DNA of 64,000 bases from DATJIG01 sp050260515 (GTDB lineage: Bacteria > Pseudomonadota > Alphaproteobacteria > SMXQ01), in contig JBLNCI010000031.1 in assembly GCA_050260515.1 (NCBI GenBank), positions 1-64,000 of the forward strand, given 5' to 3'. This document shows positions 26,351 through 35,094 of this stretch, one piece after another. The position numbers and the translations under genes are program-made. The notes below the pieces were generated by a model. It was not told the origin of the DNA, did not search any database, and saw only the letters and a list, made by a program, of their open reading frames with translations. Numbering within the stretch: position 1 is the first letter of the stretch; each line of letters opens with the position of its first letter.

Positions 26351-28150
26351 ATGACCGAGCTTTCGCAGATCCGCAATTTCGCGATCATCGCCCACATCGA
26401 TCACGGCAAGTCGACGCTCGCCGACCGCCTGATCCAGATCTGCGGCGGCGTGACGGATCGCGAGTTCCGCGACCAGATGCTCGACAACATGGAGATCGAG
26501 CGCGAGCGCGGCATCACGATCAAGGCGCAGACCGTCCGCCTCACCTACAAGGCGAAGGACGGCAAGACCTACGTCCTCAACCTGATGGACACGCCGGGCC
26601 ACGTCGACTTCGCCTACGAGGTCAGCCGGTCGCTCGCCGCGTGCGAGGGCTCGATCCTCGTCGTCGATGCGTCGCAGGGCGTCGAGGCGCAGACGCTCGC
26701 CAACGTCTACCAGGCGATCGACGCCAACCACGAGATCGTCGTGGTGCTGAACAAGATCGATCTGCCGGCCGCCGACCCCGAGCGCGTCAAGGCGCAGATC
26801 GAGGACGTCGTCGGCATCGACGCGTCCGAGGCGGTGCCGATCTCGGCCAAGACCGGCATGGGCGTCGCCGACGTGCTCGAGGCGCTGGTGCAGCGCCTGC
26901 CGCCGCCGAAGGGCGAGGCCGACGCCCCGCTCAAGGCGCTGCTGGTCGACTCCTGGTACGACCCGTACCTCGGCGTCGTCGTGCTCGTCCGCATCAAGGA
27001 CGGCAAGCTCGTGAAGGGCCAGAAGATCGCCATGTTGGGCACCGGCGCGACGTATCAGGTCGACGAGGTCGGCGTGTTCGCGCCGAAGGCCCAGCCGGTC
27101 GGTTCGCTCGGCGCGGGCGAAGTCGGCTACATCACCGCCTCGATCAAGAACATCGCCGACTGCCGCGTAGGCGACACCATCACCGACGAGAAGAACCGGA
27201 CGGCCGAGCCGCTGCCCGGCTTCAAGGCCTCGCAGCCGGTGGTGTTCTGCGGCCTGTTCCCCGTCGAGGCGTCGGATTACGAGAAGCTGCGCGACAGCCT
27301 CGCCAAGCTCCGGCTCAACGACGCGAGCTTCGAGTACCAGCCGGAGACATCGGCGGCGCTCGGCTTCGGATTCCGCTGCGGGTTCCTCGGGCTCCTCCAC
27401 CTAGAGATCATCCAGGAGCGGCTCGAGCGCGAGTTCGACCTCGACCTCATCACCACGGCGCCGAGCGTCGTCTACCGCGTGCACATGACCGACGGGAAGG
27501 TCATCGAGCTGCACAATCCGGCCGACATGCCCGATCCGGTGAAGATCGAATCGATGGACGAGCCGTGGATCAAGGCGACGATCCTGGTGCCCGACGAATA
27601 TCTCGGCGCGATCCTGAAACTGTGCGAGGAGCGTCGCGGCGAGCAGCAGACGCTGACCTACGCCGGAAGCCGCGCGATGCTCGTGTACCGCCTGCCGCTC
27701 AACGAGGTGGTCTACGACTTCTACGACCGGCTCAAGTCGGTGAGCCGCGGCTACGCGAGCTTCGACTACGCGATCGAGGACTACCGCCAGTCGGACCTCG
27801 TCAAGCTGAGCATCCTCGTCAACGCCGACGTCGTCGACGCGCTCTCCATCATCGTCCATCGCAGCCAGGCCGAGCGCCGCGGCCGGCAGCTCTGCGAGCG
27901 CCTCAAGGAGCTGATCCCGCGGCAGCTCTTCAAGATCGCCATCCAGGCGGCGATCGGCGGTCGCGTGGTCGCCCGCGAGACCGTCAGCGCGCTCCGCAAG
28001 GACGTGCTGGCGAAGTGCTACGGCGGCGACATCAGCCGCAAGCGCAAGCTCCTCGAGAAGCAGAAGGAGGGCAAGAAGCGCATGCGGCAGGTCGGCAACG
28101 TCGAGATCCCGCAGTCCGCGTTCATCGCCGCCCTCAAGATCGGCGACTGA
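26351..28150 (+). CDS. lepA: Elongation factor 4 (LepA)
   Basis: A 599-residue translational GTPase. G1 AHIDHGKSTLADRL, switch region RERGITIKAQTVRL, G3 DTPGHVDFAYEVSRSL, G4 LNKIDLPAADPERVK, G5 ISAKTG. Domains II, III and V follow, with the LepA-specific C-terminal domain ending KEGKKRMRQVGNVEIPQSAF. EF-4 acts on stalled or initiating ribosomes and matters under ionic or acid stress. It follows pheT by 27 bases on the same strand and could be co-transcribed. Confidence 0.97.
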   Translation: MTELSQIRNFAIIAHIDHGKSTLADRLIQICGGVTDREFRDQMLDNMEIERERGITIKAQTVRLTYKAKDGKTYVLNLMDTPGHVDFAYEVSRSLAACEGSILVVDASQGVEAQTLANVYQAIDANHEIVVVLNKIDLPAADPERVKAQIEDVVGIDASEAVPISAKTGMGVADVLEALVQRLPPPKGEADAPLKALLVDSWYDPYLGVVVLVRIKDGKLVKGQKIAMLGTGATYQVDEVGVFAPKAQPVGSLGAGEVGYITASIKNIADCRVGDTITDEKNRTAEPLPGFKASQPVVFCGLFPVEASDYEKLRDSLAKLRLNDASFEYQPETSAALGFGFRCGFLGLLHLEIIQERLEREFDLDLITTAPSVVYRVHMTDGKVIELHNPADMPDPVKIESMDEPWIKATILVPDEYLGAILKLCEERRGEQQTLTYAGSRAMLVYRLPLNEVVYDFYDRLKSVSRGYASFDYAIEDYRQSDLVKLSILVNADVVDALSIIVHRSQAERRGRQLCERLKELIPRQLFKIAIQAAIGGRVVARETVSALRKDVLAKCYGGDISRKRKLLEKQKEGKKRMRQVGNVEIPQSAFIAALKIGD

Positions 28151-28253
28151 CGATCCGCCGTTCGGCCGCACCCGTCACCCCCTTCCGCGCGTCGGTTGCT
28201 CCGGGTAGAGTTACGCAACGCCCGGCTTCCGCGGGCTCTGGGGAGGTCCATCG

Positions 28254-29777
28254 ATGAATCCGCTTTTCGCAAGCGAACGGCCGCGCGCGGCTGTGTTCGC
28301 CGCTTCCGTCGCCGTCGCCGTGGCGTTCGCCGCGACACCTGCGCTCGCGCAGCCGCAGGACGCCAAGACCGTGGCGACGAAGGCCGGCGCCTACAAGCCC
28401 GAGCAGGCTGAGGCCCGCAATATGCGCGAGGTCGGCTACGACGACCTGCAAGCGCGCACCGCCTATCAGCCGACGCCGAAGAAGCAGGGCGACCGGTGGA
28501 TCCTCTACGTCGGCCACCACGGCGGCCGCCAGGTGAACCCGCTGACCGGGCAGGAGGAGGAGAATGGCACGTCGATCCTCGACGTGACGGATCCCAAGAA
28601 TCCGAAGTACCTGTTCCACATCCCCGGCGAGAAGGGGAAGGTGGTGCCGGGCCGCGAGACCGGCGGCTCGCAGATGACCCGCGTCTGCAACGGCGAGGAG
28701 CTGCCGAAGGGCGAGAAGGGCCATACGTACCTCCTGCGCACCTGGGGCGACTCGGGCCATGAGGTCTACGACGTCACCGCGCCGGAGAAGCCGGTCAAGA
28801 TCGCGAGCATCGACGGCTTCACCAGCACCCACAAGAACGACTGGGAGTGCTCGACCGGCATTGCGCTGATCGTCGGCAGCGGCACCAAGGAGAAGTGGCG
28901 CGCGACCCGCGTGACCACCTTCTACGACCTCAGCGATCCGAAGAACCCGAAGAAGATCCGGGAATACGCTCTGCCGGAGCAGCTCTCCTCGGCGAAGGGC
29001 TACAACCCCGGCCAGATCCACGGGCCGATCTCGCGGCCCGATCTCAACCGCGTGTTCTTCGGCTACGGCACCAACCGGCGCGGCGTCGCGCAGATCGTCG
29101 ACCGCGAGAAGCTGCTGAAGGGCGACGCGGAGCCGACTCCCGAAAGTCTGAAGGAGGCCGAGATCGGCCGCCTCAACCTGCCGGAGTTCATGGGCGCGCA
29201 CACCACGTTCCCGCTGTACGGGATGCCGGTGCCGAACTTCGCCCACGACAAGGAAGGCAAGGTCCGCAACTTCCTCGTCATCGTCAACGAGGAGTCGGTG
29301 ACGGTGTGCGGCGAGCCCCGTCAGATGGTCGAGTTCGTCGACGTCACCGACGAGAAGCGTCCGATGGGCGTGGCGACGTTCGACGTCAACGAGCGCAGCG
29401 GCCGCTTCTGCGACCGCGGCGGCCGGTTCGGCGCGCACGCGACCAACGAGCATGTGACGCCGATCTACGACAAGCGCGTCCTGTTCGTCAGCTACTTCAA
29501 CGCCGGCGTGCGCGCGATCGACGTCCGCGATCCGTATCACCCGCGCGAGGCCGGCTACTTCATCCCGGCGATCAACAAGAACACCGATCCGCGGTGCGCC
29601 GACGAGGTGAACAACACGAACTGCACCAAGGTCATCCAGATCAACAACATGGAAGTGGACGACCGCGGTTACATCTATGCCGTCGATCGCGCCAACGCGG
29701 GGCTGTTCATCCTCGAGCCGACCGGCGATCTCCGCCGCATCGCCAACTTCCCGCGCAACCAGTCGGTGAACCGCTGA
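28254..29777 (+). CDS. Secreted LVIVD-repeat beta-propeller protein
   Basis: A 507-residue protein with a Sec signal (AAVFAASVAVAVAFAATPALA). The mature part has propeller blades of the LVIVD type: NGTSILDVTDPKNPKYLFHIPG, HEVYDVTAPEKPVKIASI, TTFYDLSDPKNPKKIREYA, VEFVDVTDEKRPMGVATFDV, VRAIDVRDPYHPREAGYFI. GGGAGG lies 6 bases before the ATG. Such proteins are periplasmic or surface exposed; the function is unknown. It is monocistronic: a terminator follows 21 bases after the stop. Confidence 0.88.
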   Translation: MNPLFASERPRAAVFAASVAVAVAFAATPALAQPQDAKTVATKAGAYKPEQAEARNMREVGYDDLQARTAYQPTPKKQGDRWILYVGHHGGRQVNPLTGQEEENGTSILDVTDPKNPKYLFHIPGEKGKVVPGRETGGSQMTRVCNGEELPKGEKGHTYLLRTWGDSGHEVYDVTAPEKPVKIASIDGFTSTHKNDWECSTGIALIVGSGTKEKWRATRVTTFYDLSDPKNPKKIREYALPEQLSSAKGYNPGQIHGPISRPDLNRVFFGYGTNRRGVAQIVDREKLLKGDAEPTPESLKEAEIGRLNLPEFMGAHTTFPLYGMPVPNFAHDKEGKVRNFLVIVNEESVTVCGEPRQMVEFVDVTDEKRPMGVATFDVNERSGRFCDRGGRFGAHATNEHVTPIYDKRVLFVSYFNAGVRAIDVRDPYHPREAGYFIPAINKNTDPRCADEVNNTNCTKVIQINNMEVDDRGYIYAVDRANAGLFILEPTGDLRRIANFPRNQSVNR

Positions 29778-29798
29778 CCGGACCGCGTTTCGCCCACA

Positions 29799-29827
29799 GG
29801 CCCGGCCGCGTTCGGCCGGGCCTTTTT
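29799..29827 (+). terminator. Rho-independent terminator after the LVIVD-repeat gene
   Basis: Perfect 10-bp stem GGCCCGGCCG / CGGCCGGGCC (29799-29808 with 29813-29822), loop CGTT, then TTTTT. Confidence 0.92.
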
Positions 29828-29965
29828 CTTTCCCCGGACGCGCGCGCGGCGGGTGGGATTTCGCCATGAAATCAACGCTTCAGCGCAGCGCGGCCGGCGC
29901 CTGTGCGTTGCGCCGGCCGGTGCCTTCGTCTATTGTCCGGCCGCGCAAACGCACCGCGATCCCGG

Positions 29966-30055
29966 GGAAGGGTGGCCGAGTGGTTTAAGGCACACGCTTG
30001 GAAAGCGTGCATACGGTAAAACGTATCGCGGGTTCGAATCCCGCCCCTTCCGCCA
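29966..30055 (+). tRNA. tRNA-Ser (anticodon GGA)
   Basis: A 90-nt class II tRNA: acceptor GGAAGGG paired with CCCTTCC, D arm GCCGAGTGG, anticodon arm ACGCT-TGGAAAG-CGT (anticodon GGA), long variable arm GCATACGGTAAAACGTATC, T arm CGGGTTCGAATCCCG, discriminator G and encoded CCA. It reads UCC/UCU serine codons. Its 3' 19 bases recur at 30167-30185, marking it as a probable integration site. Confidence 0.97.
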
Positions 30056-30092
30056 AACACAAGCGGCCTCCCTCGGGAGGCCGTTTGTGTTT
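30056..30092 (+). terminator. Terminator hairpin directly after tRNA-Ser
   Basis: An 18-bp near-perfect inverted repeat (30055-30072 with 30075-30092, arms starting AAACACAAGCGGCCTCCC) has one G-T wobble and a 2-base loop. The left arm begins at the last A of the tRNA. It ends in TTTGTGTTT. Related GCCTCC...GGAGGC hairpins followed by G/T-rich tails occur at 44820 and 52061. Confidence 0.8.
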
Positions 30093-30166
30093 GTGGGGTG
30101 AGGTGGACGGAGCCGTGTTCGAACCCGAGGCGCGCTTGCGCCGAGGCTCGGCGAGCGCCGCGAGCC

Positions 30167-30185
30167 AATCCCGCCCCTTCCGCCA
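30167..30185 (+). repeat. Direct repeat of the tRNA-Ser 3' end (att-like core)
   Basis: The 19 bases AATCCCGCCCCTTCCGCCA duplicate exactly the last 19 bases of tRNA-Ser (30037-30055), 130 bp apart. Integrases of tRNA-targeting islands leave such copies. The upstream part of the tRNA is not repeated, so this is not a tRNA gene. Foreign-looking sequence begins directly after it. Confidence 0.75.
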
Positions 30186-30335
30186 GATATTTGTCCTTAA
30201 ATCAGTCTCTTAGATGCGGTGCACTCCCGGCGGGATTCCTGCGGCCGGCGCGGCAAACGCGTCCATCGTCCGCTCTCAGGACTTGACCGCTCCGGGCACC
30301 AACGTCGCTATGTGACGGTCGGCGTATCGACGACG

Positions 30336-30584
30336 TTACTCGGCGTCACGGATTCTGCTTAGCCCGATGAGGAGGCTGTCCGCAAGGGCGGACCATTTCT
30401 CTGCGTGAAAAGAGAGACGCTCGTACTCTTCGGCGAGCCGAAGAAATGCCTCCCCAGTTCCAGGATCGCGAGCGGAGCCAGCAACTGCGCGGAGGTTCTT
30501 GGCCTTTAAGCGGAATATTTCAGCGCTACAAACCGACGGGGATGCGACATCTCCCTGCGCGCATAACTCTTTTTTCTTCTGCAA
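30336..30584 (-). CDS. Small hypothetical protein
   Basis: 82 residues, soluble, largely helical and charged, with FRLKAKNLRAVAGSARDPGTGEAFLRLAEEYERLSFHAEKW. From memory this resembles short uncharacterised proteins of Bradyrhizobium-type genomes that share a DPGTREAFLRLAEEYDRLA motif; no function is known. The start codon was not checked against a ribosome-binding site. It sits alone near the left end of the presumed island in sequence of lower GC than the flanks. Confidence 0.6.
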   Translation of the reverse strand: MQKKKELCAQGDVASPSVCSAEIFRLKAKNLRAVAGSARDPGTGEAFLRLAEEYERLSFHAEKWSALADSLLIGLSRIRDAE

Positions 30585-30637
30585 GCCGACACCAAAGACG
30601 TAATGCTGTGGGATTATCGCCGGGGTTCCTGAACCGA

Positions 30638-31678
30638 CTAAGCTTCGGCGCCAACGCGCCGTGGAATTGTCACGGACACCATGGTGCCGGGAGAGTTTTC
30701 TGAGGTGACAAGATGCCCCCCGAGCTGGCGGGTCAGGGCTTCCAGGATGCTCGTGCCCAATCCAACACGCAGCGGAGTATCCGACGATATTGTGGGAAAA
30801 CCTCTGCCATTGTCGGAGACGGACAATCGCCGAGCTGTCGTGCCCGATTCGTATCGAACCACAATCGCACCGGACGTACGCTCCAGGAACGCATGCTTGA
30901 TCGCGTTGATGACGAGTTCGGTTGTTATCAGTCCGAGACTCACCGCCTCGGTTGGTGTGAAGGTCCCTTCATCCGCCTCCACCGAGATGGAAATCGCTCG
31001 ATCATCATTAAGGAGCGATTTCGACAGGCTCTCGCAAAGACCCGTTAGATAAAAGCGTGCGCTTATTTCATCCGCGGCGCGACCTGGCCGTAGATGGCTT
31101 TGGACGTTGGCCACCGCCAAAACTCTCCGGTGGGCATCTTCGAGTTGATGCCGAGCTTCCGACGACGTGACGGTGCGCGCCTTCAGCATGAGAATGCTGG
31201 CAATTATTTGAAGGCTGTTGCTGATGCGATGACTCATCTCCTCGATCAGAAGATCCTTCTGCCGCAGCAGAGTGTTTTTTTCACTCTCGAGGGTACGGTG
31301 CTCGGTGACGTCTTCGATCTGAAGCAGAATGTGCCTGCCGTAGTGATCGGGATAAGTGAGCGGACTGGCATTGATCACCAACGTGCGTCGCCCGACGGAC
31401 GAAAAGTCGATGTCGAATTCGCAATCATGGATGTCCCTGTCCTTTGCCAGTGCTGCAACCAGGCGCGCCTCGAGACCGGAGCTCTCCCATTCACCATTTC
31501 CCCCCCTAACGATTTTCCGGTTTGGGACGGCGGGGGAATTGAATGCGGCGGAGAACGCGCGGTTGGCCAAGATGACGCGCAACCTGTCGTCAAAAATGAG
31601 GGTACATTTGGGGAGGGCGTCGATCGTCGCTTGCGCGACAGCGAAGCGTGCGTCAACGGTAGGCATTTCTATGTGCAT
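30638..31678 (-). CDS. Sensor histidine kinase (HisKA_2 family) with PAS-like input domain
   Basis: 346 residues. Residues 1-130 form a PAS-like sensor (ATIDALPKCTLIFDDRLRVILANRAF ... HILLQIEDVTEHR). A short coiled coil (LESEKNTLLRQKDLLIEEM) leads to the phospho-acceptor helix EMSHRISNSLQIIASILML, the HisKA_2 form. The ATPase domain has TELVINAIKHAF (N box), VSDNGRGFP (G1) and GLGTSILEALTRQLGG (G2). No membrane segment, so it is a cytoplasmic sensor. Kinases of this class often feed PhyR/EcfG general stress signalling in Alphaproteobacteria; no response regulator lies beside it, so the partner must be elsewhere. Confidence 0.9.
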   Translation of the reverse strand: MHIEMPTVDARFAVAQATIDALPKCTLIFDDRLRVILANRAFSAAFNSPAVPNRKIVRGGNGEWESSGLEARLVAALAKDRDIHDCEFDIDFSSVGRRTLVINASPLTYPDHYGRHILLQIEDVTEHRTLESEKNTLLRQKDLLIEEMSHRISNSLQIIASILMLKARTVTSSEARHQLEDAHRRVLAVANVQSHLRPGRAADEISARFYLTGLCESLSKSLLNDDRAISISVEADEGTFTPTEAVSLGLITTELVINAIKHAFLERTSGAIVVRYESGTTARRLSVSDNGRGFPTISSDTPLRVGLGTSILEALTRQLGGHLVTSENSPGTMVSVTIPRRVGAEA

Positions 31679-31892
31679 ACTTCACACTCTGCCCTTTTCC
31701 AGAGAATAGATACCATCAACCAACTGAGTGCGCGGCAGAGTGTCGCCCGTGTGCGCCTCTCATCAACGGGTAGCGGGCAAGGCGAAAAAGACAGCTACGG
31801 GAGTCCCATTCGAGGCGAGATGGCCGGCCATGTGCATCAGTGCCGGAACTTGGGTGGAGACACGCGGGGGCACATCAGCCTTCGGCCGCGGA

Positions 31893-32363
31893 ATGCGCGT
31901 TCTGGCGCTGACGACCGCGGTGGCGGTGCTTGCCGCGCCCGCAGGATCAGCCACAGGTCTCCTGGGAGACTGGCTCACGCAAGACAAAGATGCCGCTCTT
32001 ACGATCGCTGACTGCGGCGGTCCGCTGTGCGGGCGAATCATCTGGTTGGAGAGCGCTGCCGGCGCGGGCGGATCGGTCCGACGGGACGATAACAACCCCG
32101 ACCGCGCCAAGCAGGGTCAACGGATTTGCGGCCTCGTCGTGATCCACAATCTCAGGCCCACGGGCCCCGATACGTGGGGCGGGGATGTCTACAACCCCCA
32201 GGACGGAAAGACCTACCGCGGAACGATCACCGTCTTGTCGGAGAATGCCATACGGCTACGTGCGTACATTGGTCTGCCCATCTTCGGCAGGAGCGAGACG
32301 TGGACTCGCGTGCCGGGCAGCGTTGCCGACGACATCAAATACACCTGCGGGATCGTTAGATAG
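31893..32363 (+). CDS. DUF2147 family exported protein
   Basis: 156 residues with a signal peptide (MRVLALTTAVAVLAAPAGSA) and a DUF2147 body: GLLGDWLTQDKDAALTIADCGGPLCGRIIWL, then GDVYNPQDGKTYRGTITV and LRAYIGLPIFGRSETWTRV. The two cysteines around ADCGGPLCG are conserved in the family. DUF2147 proteins are small periplasmic beta-rich (lipocalin-like) proteins of unknown role. The start at 31893 is chosen because it begins the signal peptide; the frame is open further upstream to 31728. Confidence 0.87.
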   Translation: MRVLALTTAVAVLAAPAGSATGLLGDWLTQDKDAALTIADCGGPLCGRIIWLESAAGAGGSVRRDDNNPDRAKQGQRICGLVVIHNLRPTGPDTWGGDVYNPQDGKTYRGTITVLSENAIRLRAYIGLPIFGRSETWTRVPGSVADDIKYTCGIVR

Positions 32364-32445
32364 CGCTCATTACACATTCCCGTCGCGTCTCGGCCCCGGT
32401 TGCTCTTCGCTGCAGCGTTAGGAAGCTTCGCGCTCGAATCCCTGG

Positions 32446-33492
32446 ATGACGACTGAGATCGGCAGGCAAGCAATGATTGCCAGAGACACGGAGCGGGCAG
32501 TTCGGAGCGCGATCGCGTCGCGCGCTGCTCCCACGACCCGAAGGAGCATGGTCCAGCTTGCGACGTCCATCGGTGGGTTTTCGATCGGCTGCGCAGCCAT
32601 GTACGGGGCCGTCGACATCTCCTATTGGCTCACGCTGGCCCTGACTCCCGTAACGGCAGGGTTTCTCGTGAGAATTTTCATCATTCAACATGATTGCGGC
32701 CACATGGCCTTCTTCAACTCTGCGCGACTGAACAACGCCGTCGGTGTCCTCTGCAGCACAATGACATTCGCCCCCTATGCCTCGTGGAGTCGCCAGCATG
32801 CCGGCCATCACGCGGTGTGGAATAACCTGGACCGCCGGGTGAGCGGCCTGGATATATACTCTTCCTGCCTTACCATCGCCGAATACCGAGCACTGCGACC
32901 CGCCAAGCGGGTACAGTATCGCCTGTCGCGACATCCTCTTATTGCCAACGTTCTGCTGCCGCCGCTGATCTTTGCCATTCTTTACCGGCTTCCGTTCGAT
33001 ATGCCATCGTCGTGGCGGCACGAACGTCGCGCTGTTCATCTCACAAACCTCGTACTGATTGCGATGTTTGCCACATTGGGACTGGCGCTCGGATTCGGCC
33101 GCGTCGCCGCGGTTCACCTCCCGATCCTGGCAGCCAGTTCGATCATCGGTGTGTGGCTATTCTCGGTTCAGCATCGCGGCGAACGCGTGCGGTGGCTCCA
33201 CCACAGCGAATGGACTCCGGCGGTGGCGGCGTTGGAAAGTTCCACGTACCTGCGACTGCCCGTGGTGCTTCAGTGGTTCACCGGAAATATCGGGTTCCAC
33301 CACATTCACCACCTGAACCCGCGCGTGCCGAACTACCGCCTGCAGGAATGCCACGTCAGCATCTCAGCTCTGGCTGGCATTCGCACGATTTCATTATGGG
33401 AGGGATTCCGGTCCCTCTCCCTTGTGTTGTGGGATGAGGCGGGCGGATGTCTTGTGCCCGTTGCTGCCGCTGATCGGAGACCCGCGAGTTGA
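32446..33492 (+). CDS. Membrane fatty acid desaturase
   Basis: A 348-residue di-iron membrane desaturase. The three histidine boxes are HDCGH (residues 82-86), HAGHH (118-122) and HHIHH (285-289), with the expected hydrophobic pairs between them (SIGGFSIGCAAMYGAVDISYW, VTAGFLVRIFIIQ, LTNLVLIAMFATLGLALGF, LPILAASSIIGVWLFSV). The pattern fits delta-12/omega-6-type acyl desaturases, which introduce a double bond into membrane lipid chains. A start at the ATG at 32473 is possible instead. Codon use is more relaxed than in the flanking core genes, in line with a transferred origin. Confidence 0.9.
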   Translation: MTTEIGRQAMIARDTERAVRSAIASRAAPTTRRSMVQLATSIGGFSIGCAAMYGAVDISYWLTLALTPVTAGFLVRIFIIQHDCGHMAFFNSARLNNAVGVLCSTMTFAPYASWSRQHAGHHAVWNNLDRRVSGLDIYSSCLTIAEYRALRPAKRVQYRLSRHPLIANVLLPPLIFAILYRLPFDMPSSWRHERRAVHLTNLVLIAMFATLGLALGFGRVAAVHLPILAASSIIGVWLFSVQHRGERVRWLHHSEWTPAVAALESSTYLRLPVVLQWFTGNIGFHHIHHLNPRVPNYRLQECHVSISALAGIRTISLWEGFRSLSLVLWDEAGGCLVPVAAADRRPAS

Positions 33493-33511
33493 GCGATGCG
33501 GGCCACGTCCA

Positions 33512-33549
33512 GGGTGCACGCCGTGGAGAAGGGTGCACACCGTGGAGAA
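33512..33549 (+). repeat. 19-bp tandem direct repeat
   Basis: GGGTGCACGCCGTGGAGAA (33512-33530) is followed directly by GGGTGCACACCGTGGAGAA (33531-33549), differing at one base. It lies between the desaturase stop and the 3' end of the PRC-barrel gene. Role unknown. Confidence 0.75.
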
Positions 33550-33591
33550 CGCTTGGCGTCCGCAAGCCGATACACTGCGATAGAGTGCGGA

Positions 33592-34113
33592 CTAGCGCAC
33601 TGCGGTGGCCATGAGCGCTGACGCGGGCTGTCCCGCGGTGCGGGCGGGAGCCATGCTGCTGGCGGAATTGCCGACCGAACCGCTTCGGGTACTTTCGCTC
33701 GAGGCATATGGCCGCAGCTTCCGAATGGCGTCCCGCGTCAGCGTCGTCGTGAGGTGATCCTTCTCGTCGCCTTTCGACAGCTGATCGATCGGGAACACCA
33801 CCTCTTTTGAGACCACCCCGAGAAAGCGGCCGACATCCGCCGTGACGGCCTTGATGTTGCCAGTGTTGTCGCCGAGAACGCGGTTCACGCTGGCGATCTT
33901 CTTGCCGTCGGACCCGAAGATGGAACTGGCCGCCAGATCCTTCCGGCTGATATTCAAACTCGGCGCTCTCGCGTCGTCATTCTTGATCTCGGTCAACTGG
34001 CCCTGGTTGTCCACCGAGGCTCCCGGGGCGGGTGAGCTCTGCTGGGCGAATGCACTCGCGGACGCGAACAGCAGCGCCGCCGCAGCCACCGCCAATCGAT
34101 CTTTCACACGCAT
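33592..34113 (-). CDS. PRC-barrel domain exported protein
   Basis: 173 residues with a signal peptide (DRLAVAAAALLFASASAFA, cleavage before QQSS). The PRC-barrel lies at about residues 55-120: LNISRKDLAASSIFGSDGKKIASVNRVLGDNTGNIKAV, then VGRFLGVVSKEVVFPIDQL. The C-terminus is Ser/Ala-rich and disordered. PRC-barrel proteins of this exported type are widespread in Rhizobiales-like genomes, often linked to stress, with no defined activity. The ATG at 34113 has AAGGGAG 7 bases upstream. Confidence 0.86.
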   Translation of the reverse strand: MRVKDRLAVAAAALLFASASAFAQQSSPAPGASVDNQGQLTEIKNDDARAPSLNISRKDLAASSIFGSDGKKIASVNRVLGDNTGNIKAVTADVGRFLGVVSKEVVFPIDQLSKGDEKDHLTTTLTRDAIRKLRPYASSESTRSGSVGNSASSMAPARTAGQPASALMATAVR

Positions 34114-34183
34114 TCGCAACTCCCTTTGGCTGGTTGCGAGAAATTGCCGCACAATCAAAAGGGGTGAATGAGCCATCAATCGG

Positions 34184-34663
34184 TCACCCGTGTCTATCGG
34201 GCACCTGTTTTGACTGTACGGACCATGTCGCTGGTTCGTCGTCTTTGTCGGCTTCCGCGGCTGCTGCCGTCGCCTGCACCTTGCCAGGCTTGTGGTGGGC
34301 GGGCGCATAGATGGCATACACCTGCATTGGTGTTTTCCCGATATTGGTGACGTTGTGCCAAGTCCCCGCCGGAACGAGAATGCACCAACCGTCGGAAACT
34401 TCCTTTTCAAAAGTCAGCTTGTCCTGCGCGGGCCCCATCTGCATTCGGCCGCGACCGGCGTCGAGCCGCAGGAACTGATCGGTCTCCGGATGTACTTCGA
34501 GCCCAATATCACCGCCGACGGGTATCGACATCAGCGTGACTTGTAGGTAGCGGCCGCTCCAGGCGACCGAACGATAGTTCGTGTTTTCCTTCGTCAGGCG
34601 TTCGATGTCGAACGATTGCGGCTGTGGCCCAATGTCTCGGATTCCGGTGCCAGTGATTTCCAT
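34184..34663 (-). CDS. Cupin domain protein
   Basis: 159 residues with a single cupin barrel: SVAWSGRYLQVTLMSIPVGGDIGLEVHPETDQFLRLDAG (motif 1, G...H.E..Q) and CILVPAGTWHNVTNIGKTPMQVYAIYAP (motif 2, with the metal-ligand histidine in WHN). A charged Ala-rich tail follows. Similar small cupins bind a metal and may act as isomerases or dioxygenases or only bind ligand; none can be chosen here. The ATG at 34661-34663 follows GAGGAG at 8 bases; an in-frame ATG five codons earlier lacks a usable site. Confidence 0.85.
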   Translation of the reverse strand: MEITGTGIRDIGPQPQSFDIERLTKENTNYRSVAWSGRYLQVTLMSIPVGGDIGLEVHPETDQFLRLDAGRGRMQMGPAQDKLTFEKEVSDGWCILVPAGTWHNVTNIGKTPMQVYAIYAPAHHKPGKVQATAAAAEADKDDEPATWSVQSKQVPDRHG

Positions 34664-35094
34664 GGATGATCTCCTCAAGATTGCGGCGATACATGGTTTG
34701 GCGGTTGCAATGGATCGATGAACCGATGAGCGGGGGTATCAGGGCCGCTTCTCCGCGGTGGGCGTGAGCCGCTCGCGTGCGGTCGCATCCTCTGAGGACA
34801 TGCCGCGGTCTACGCCCGGTGGGCGAATGAGGCGATCGGTCGCTGCGTGTAAGACGCTTCAAAGTAGAGGTGGTGCCGAGGTGCGCATCTACAAGGAGTT
34901 ACTTTTCAGCTCTTTGCTGCGCATCCCGTTCGGGAAGGTGGACATCTGCGTTCCATGGCGGTATTGCGCTGTTCCGGCCATTGCCGGCGTTTCGAAGCTC
35001 TCCGCTTGCCCACCAATTGTCACGGTCAGTCATCAAATTGGGCACCCGATTCGGTCGGGCCGACCGAGCACCCTTGTGAGGACCACGCCAACAA
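34664..35094. other. Intergenic region without a recognisable gene
   Basis: About 430 bases between the cupin gene (divergent side) and the 3' end of the glucan synthase. Short open frames exist on both strands but none shows a protein pattern or a good ribosome-binding site. It must hold the promoter for the cupin gene on its left side. Nothing else is seen. Confidence 0.5.

Noticed and set aside
24109..28257. A 1382-codon open frame on the plus strand across pheT and lepA
   Set aside because: It is out of frame with both well-recognised genes and its translation is Arg/Gly/Ala-rich without any domain; a high-GC shadow frame.
28134..29867. A 577-codon minus-strand frame opposite the LVIVD-repeat gene
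   Set aside because: The plus strand has signal peptide, repeats, ribosome-binding site and terminator; the minus frame has none.
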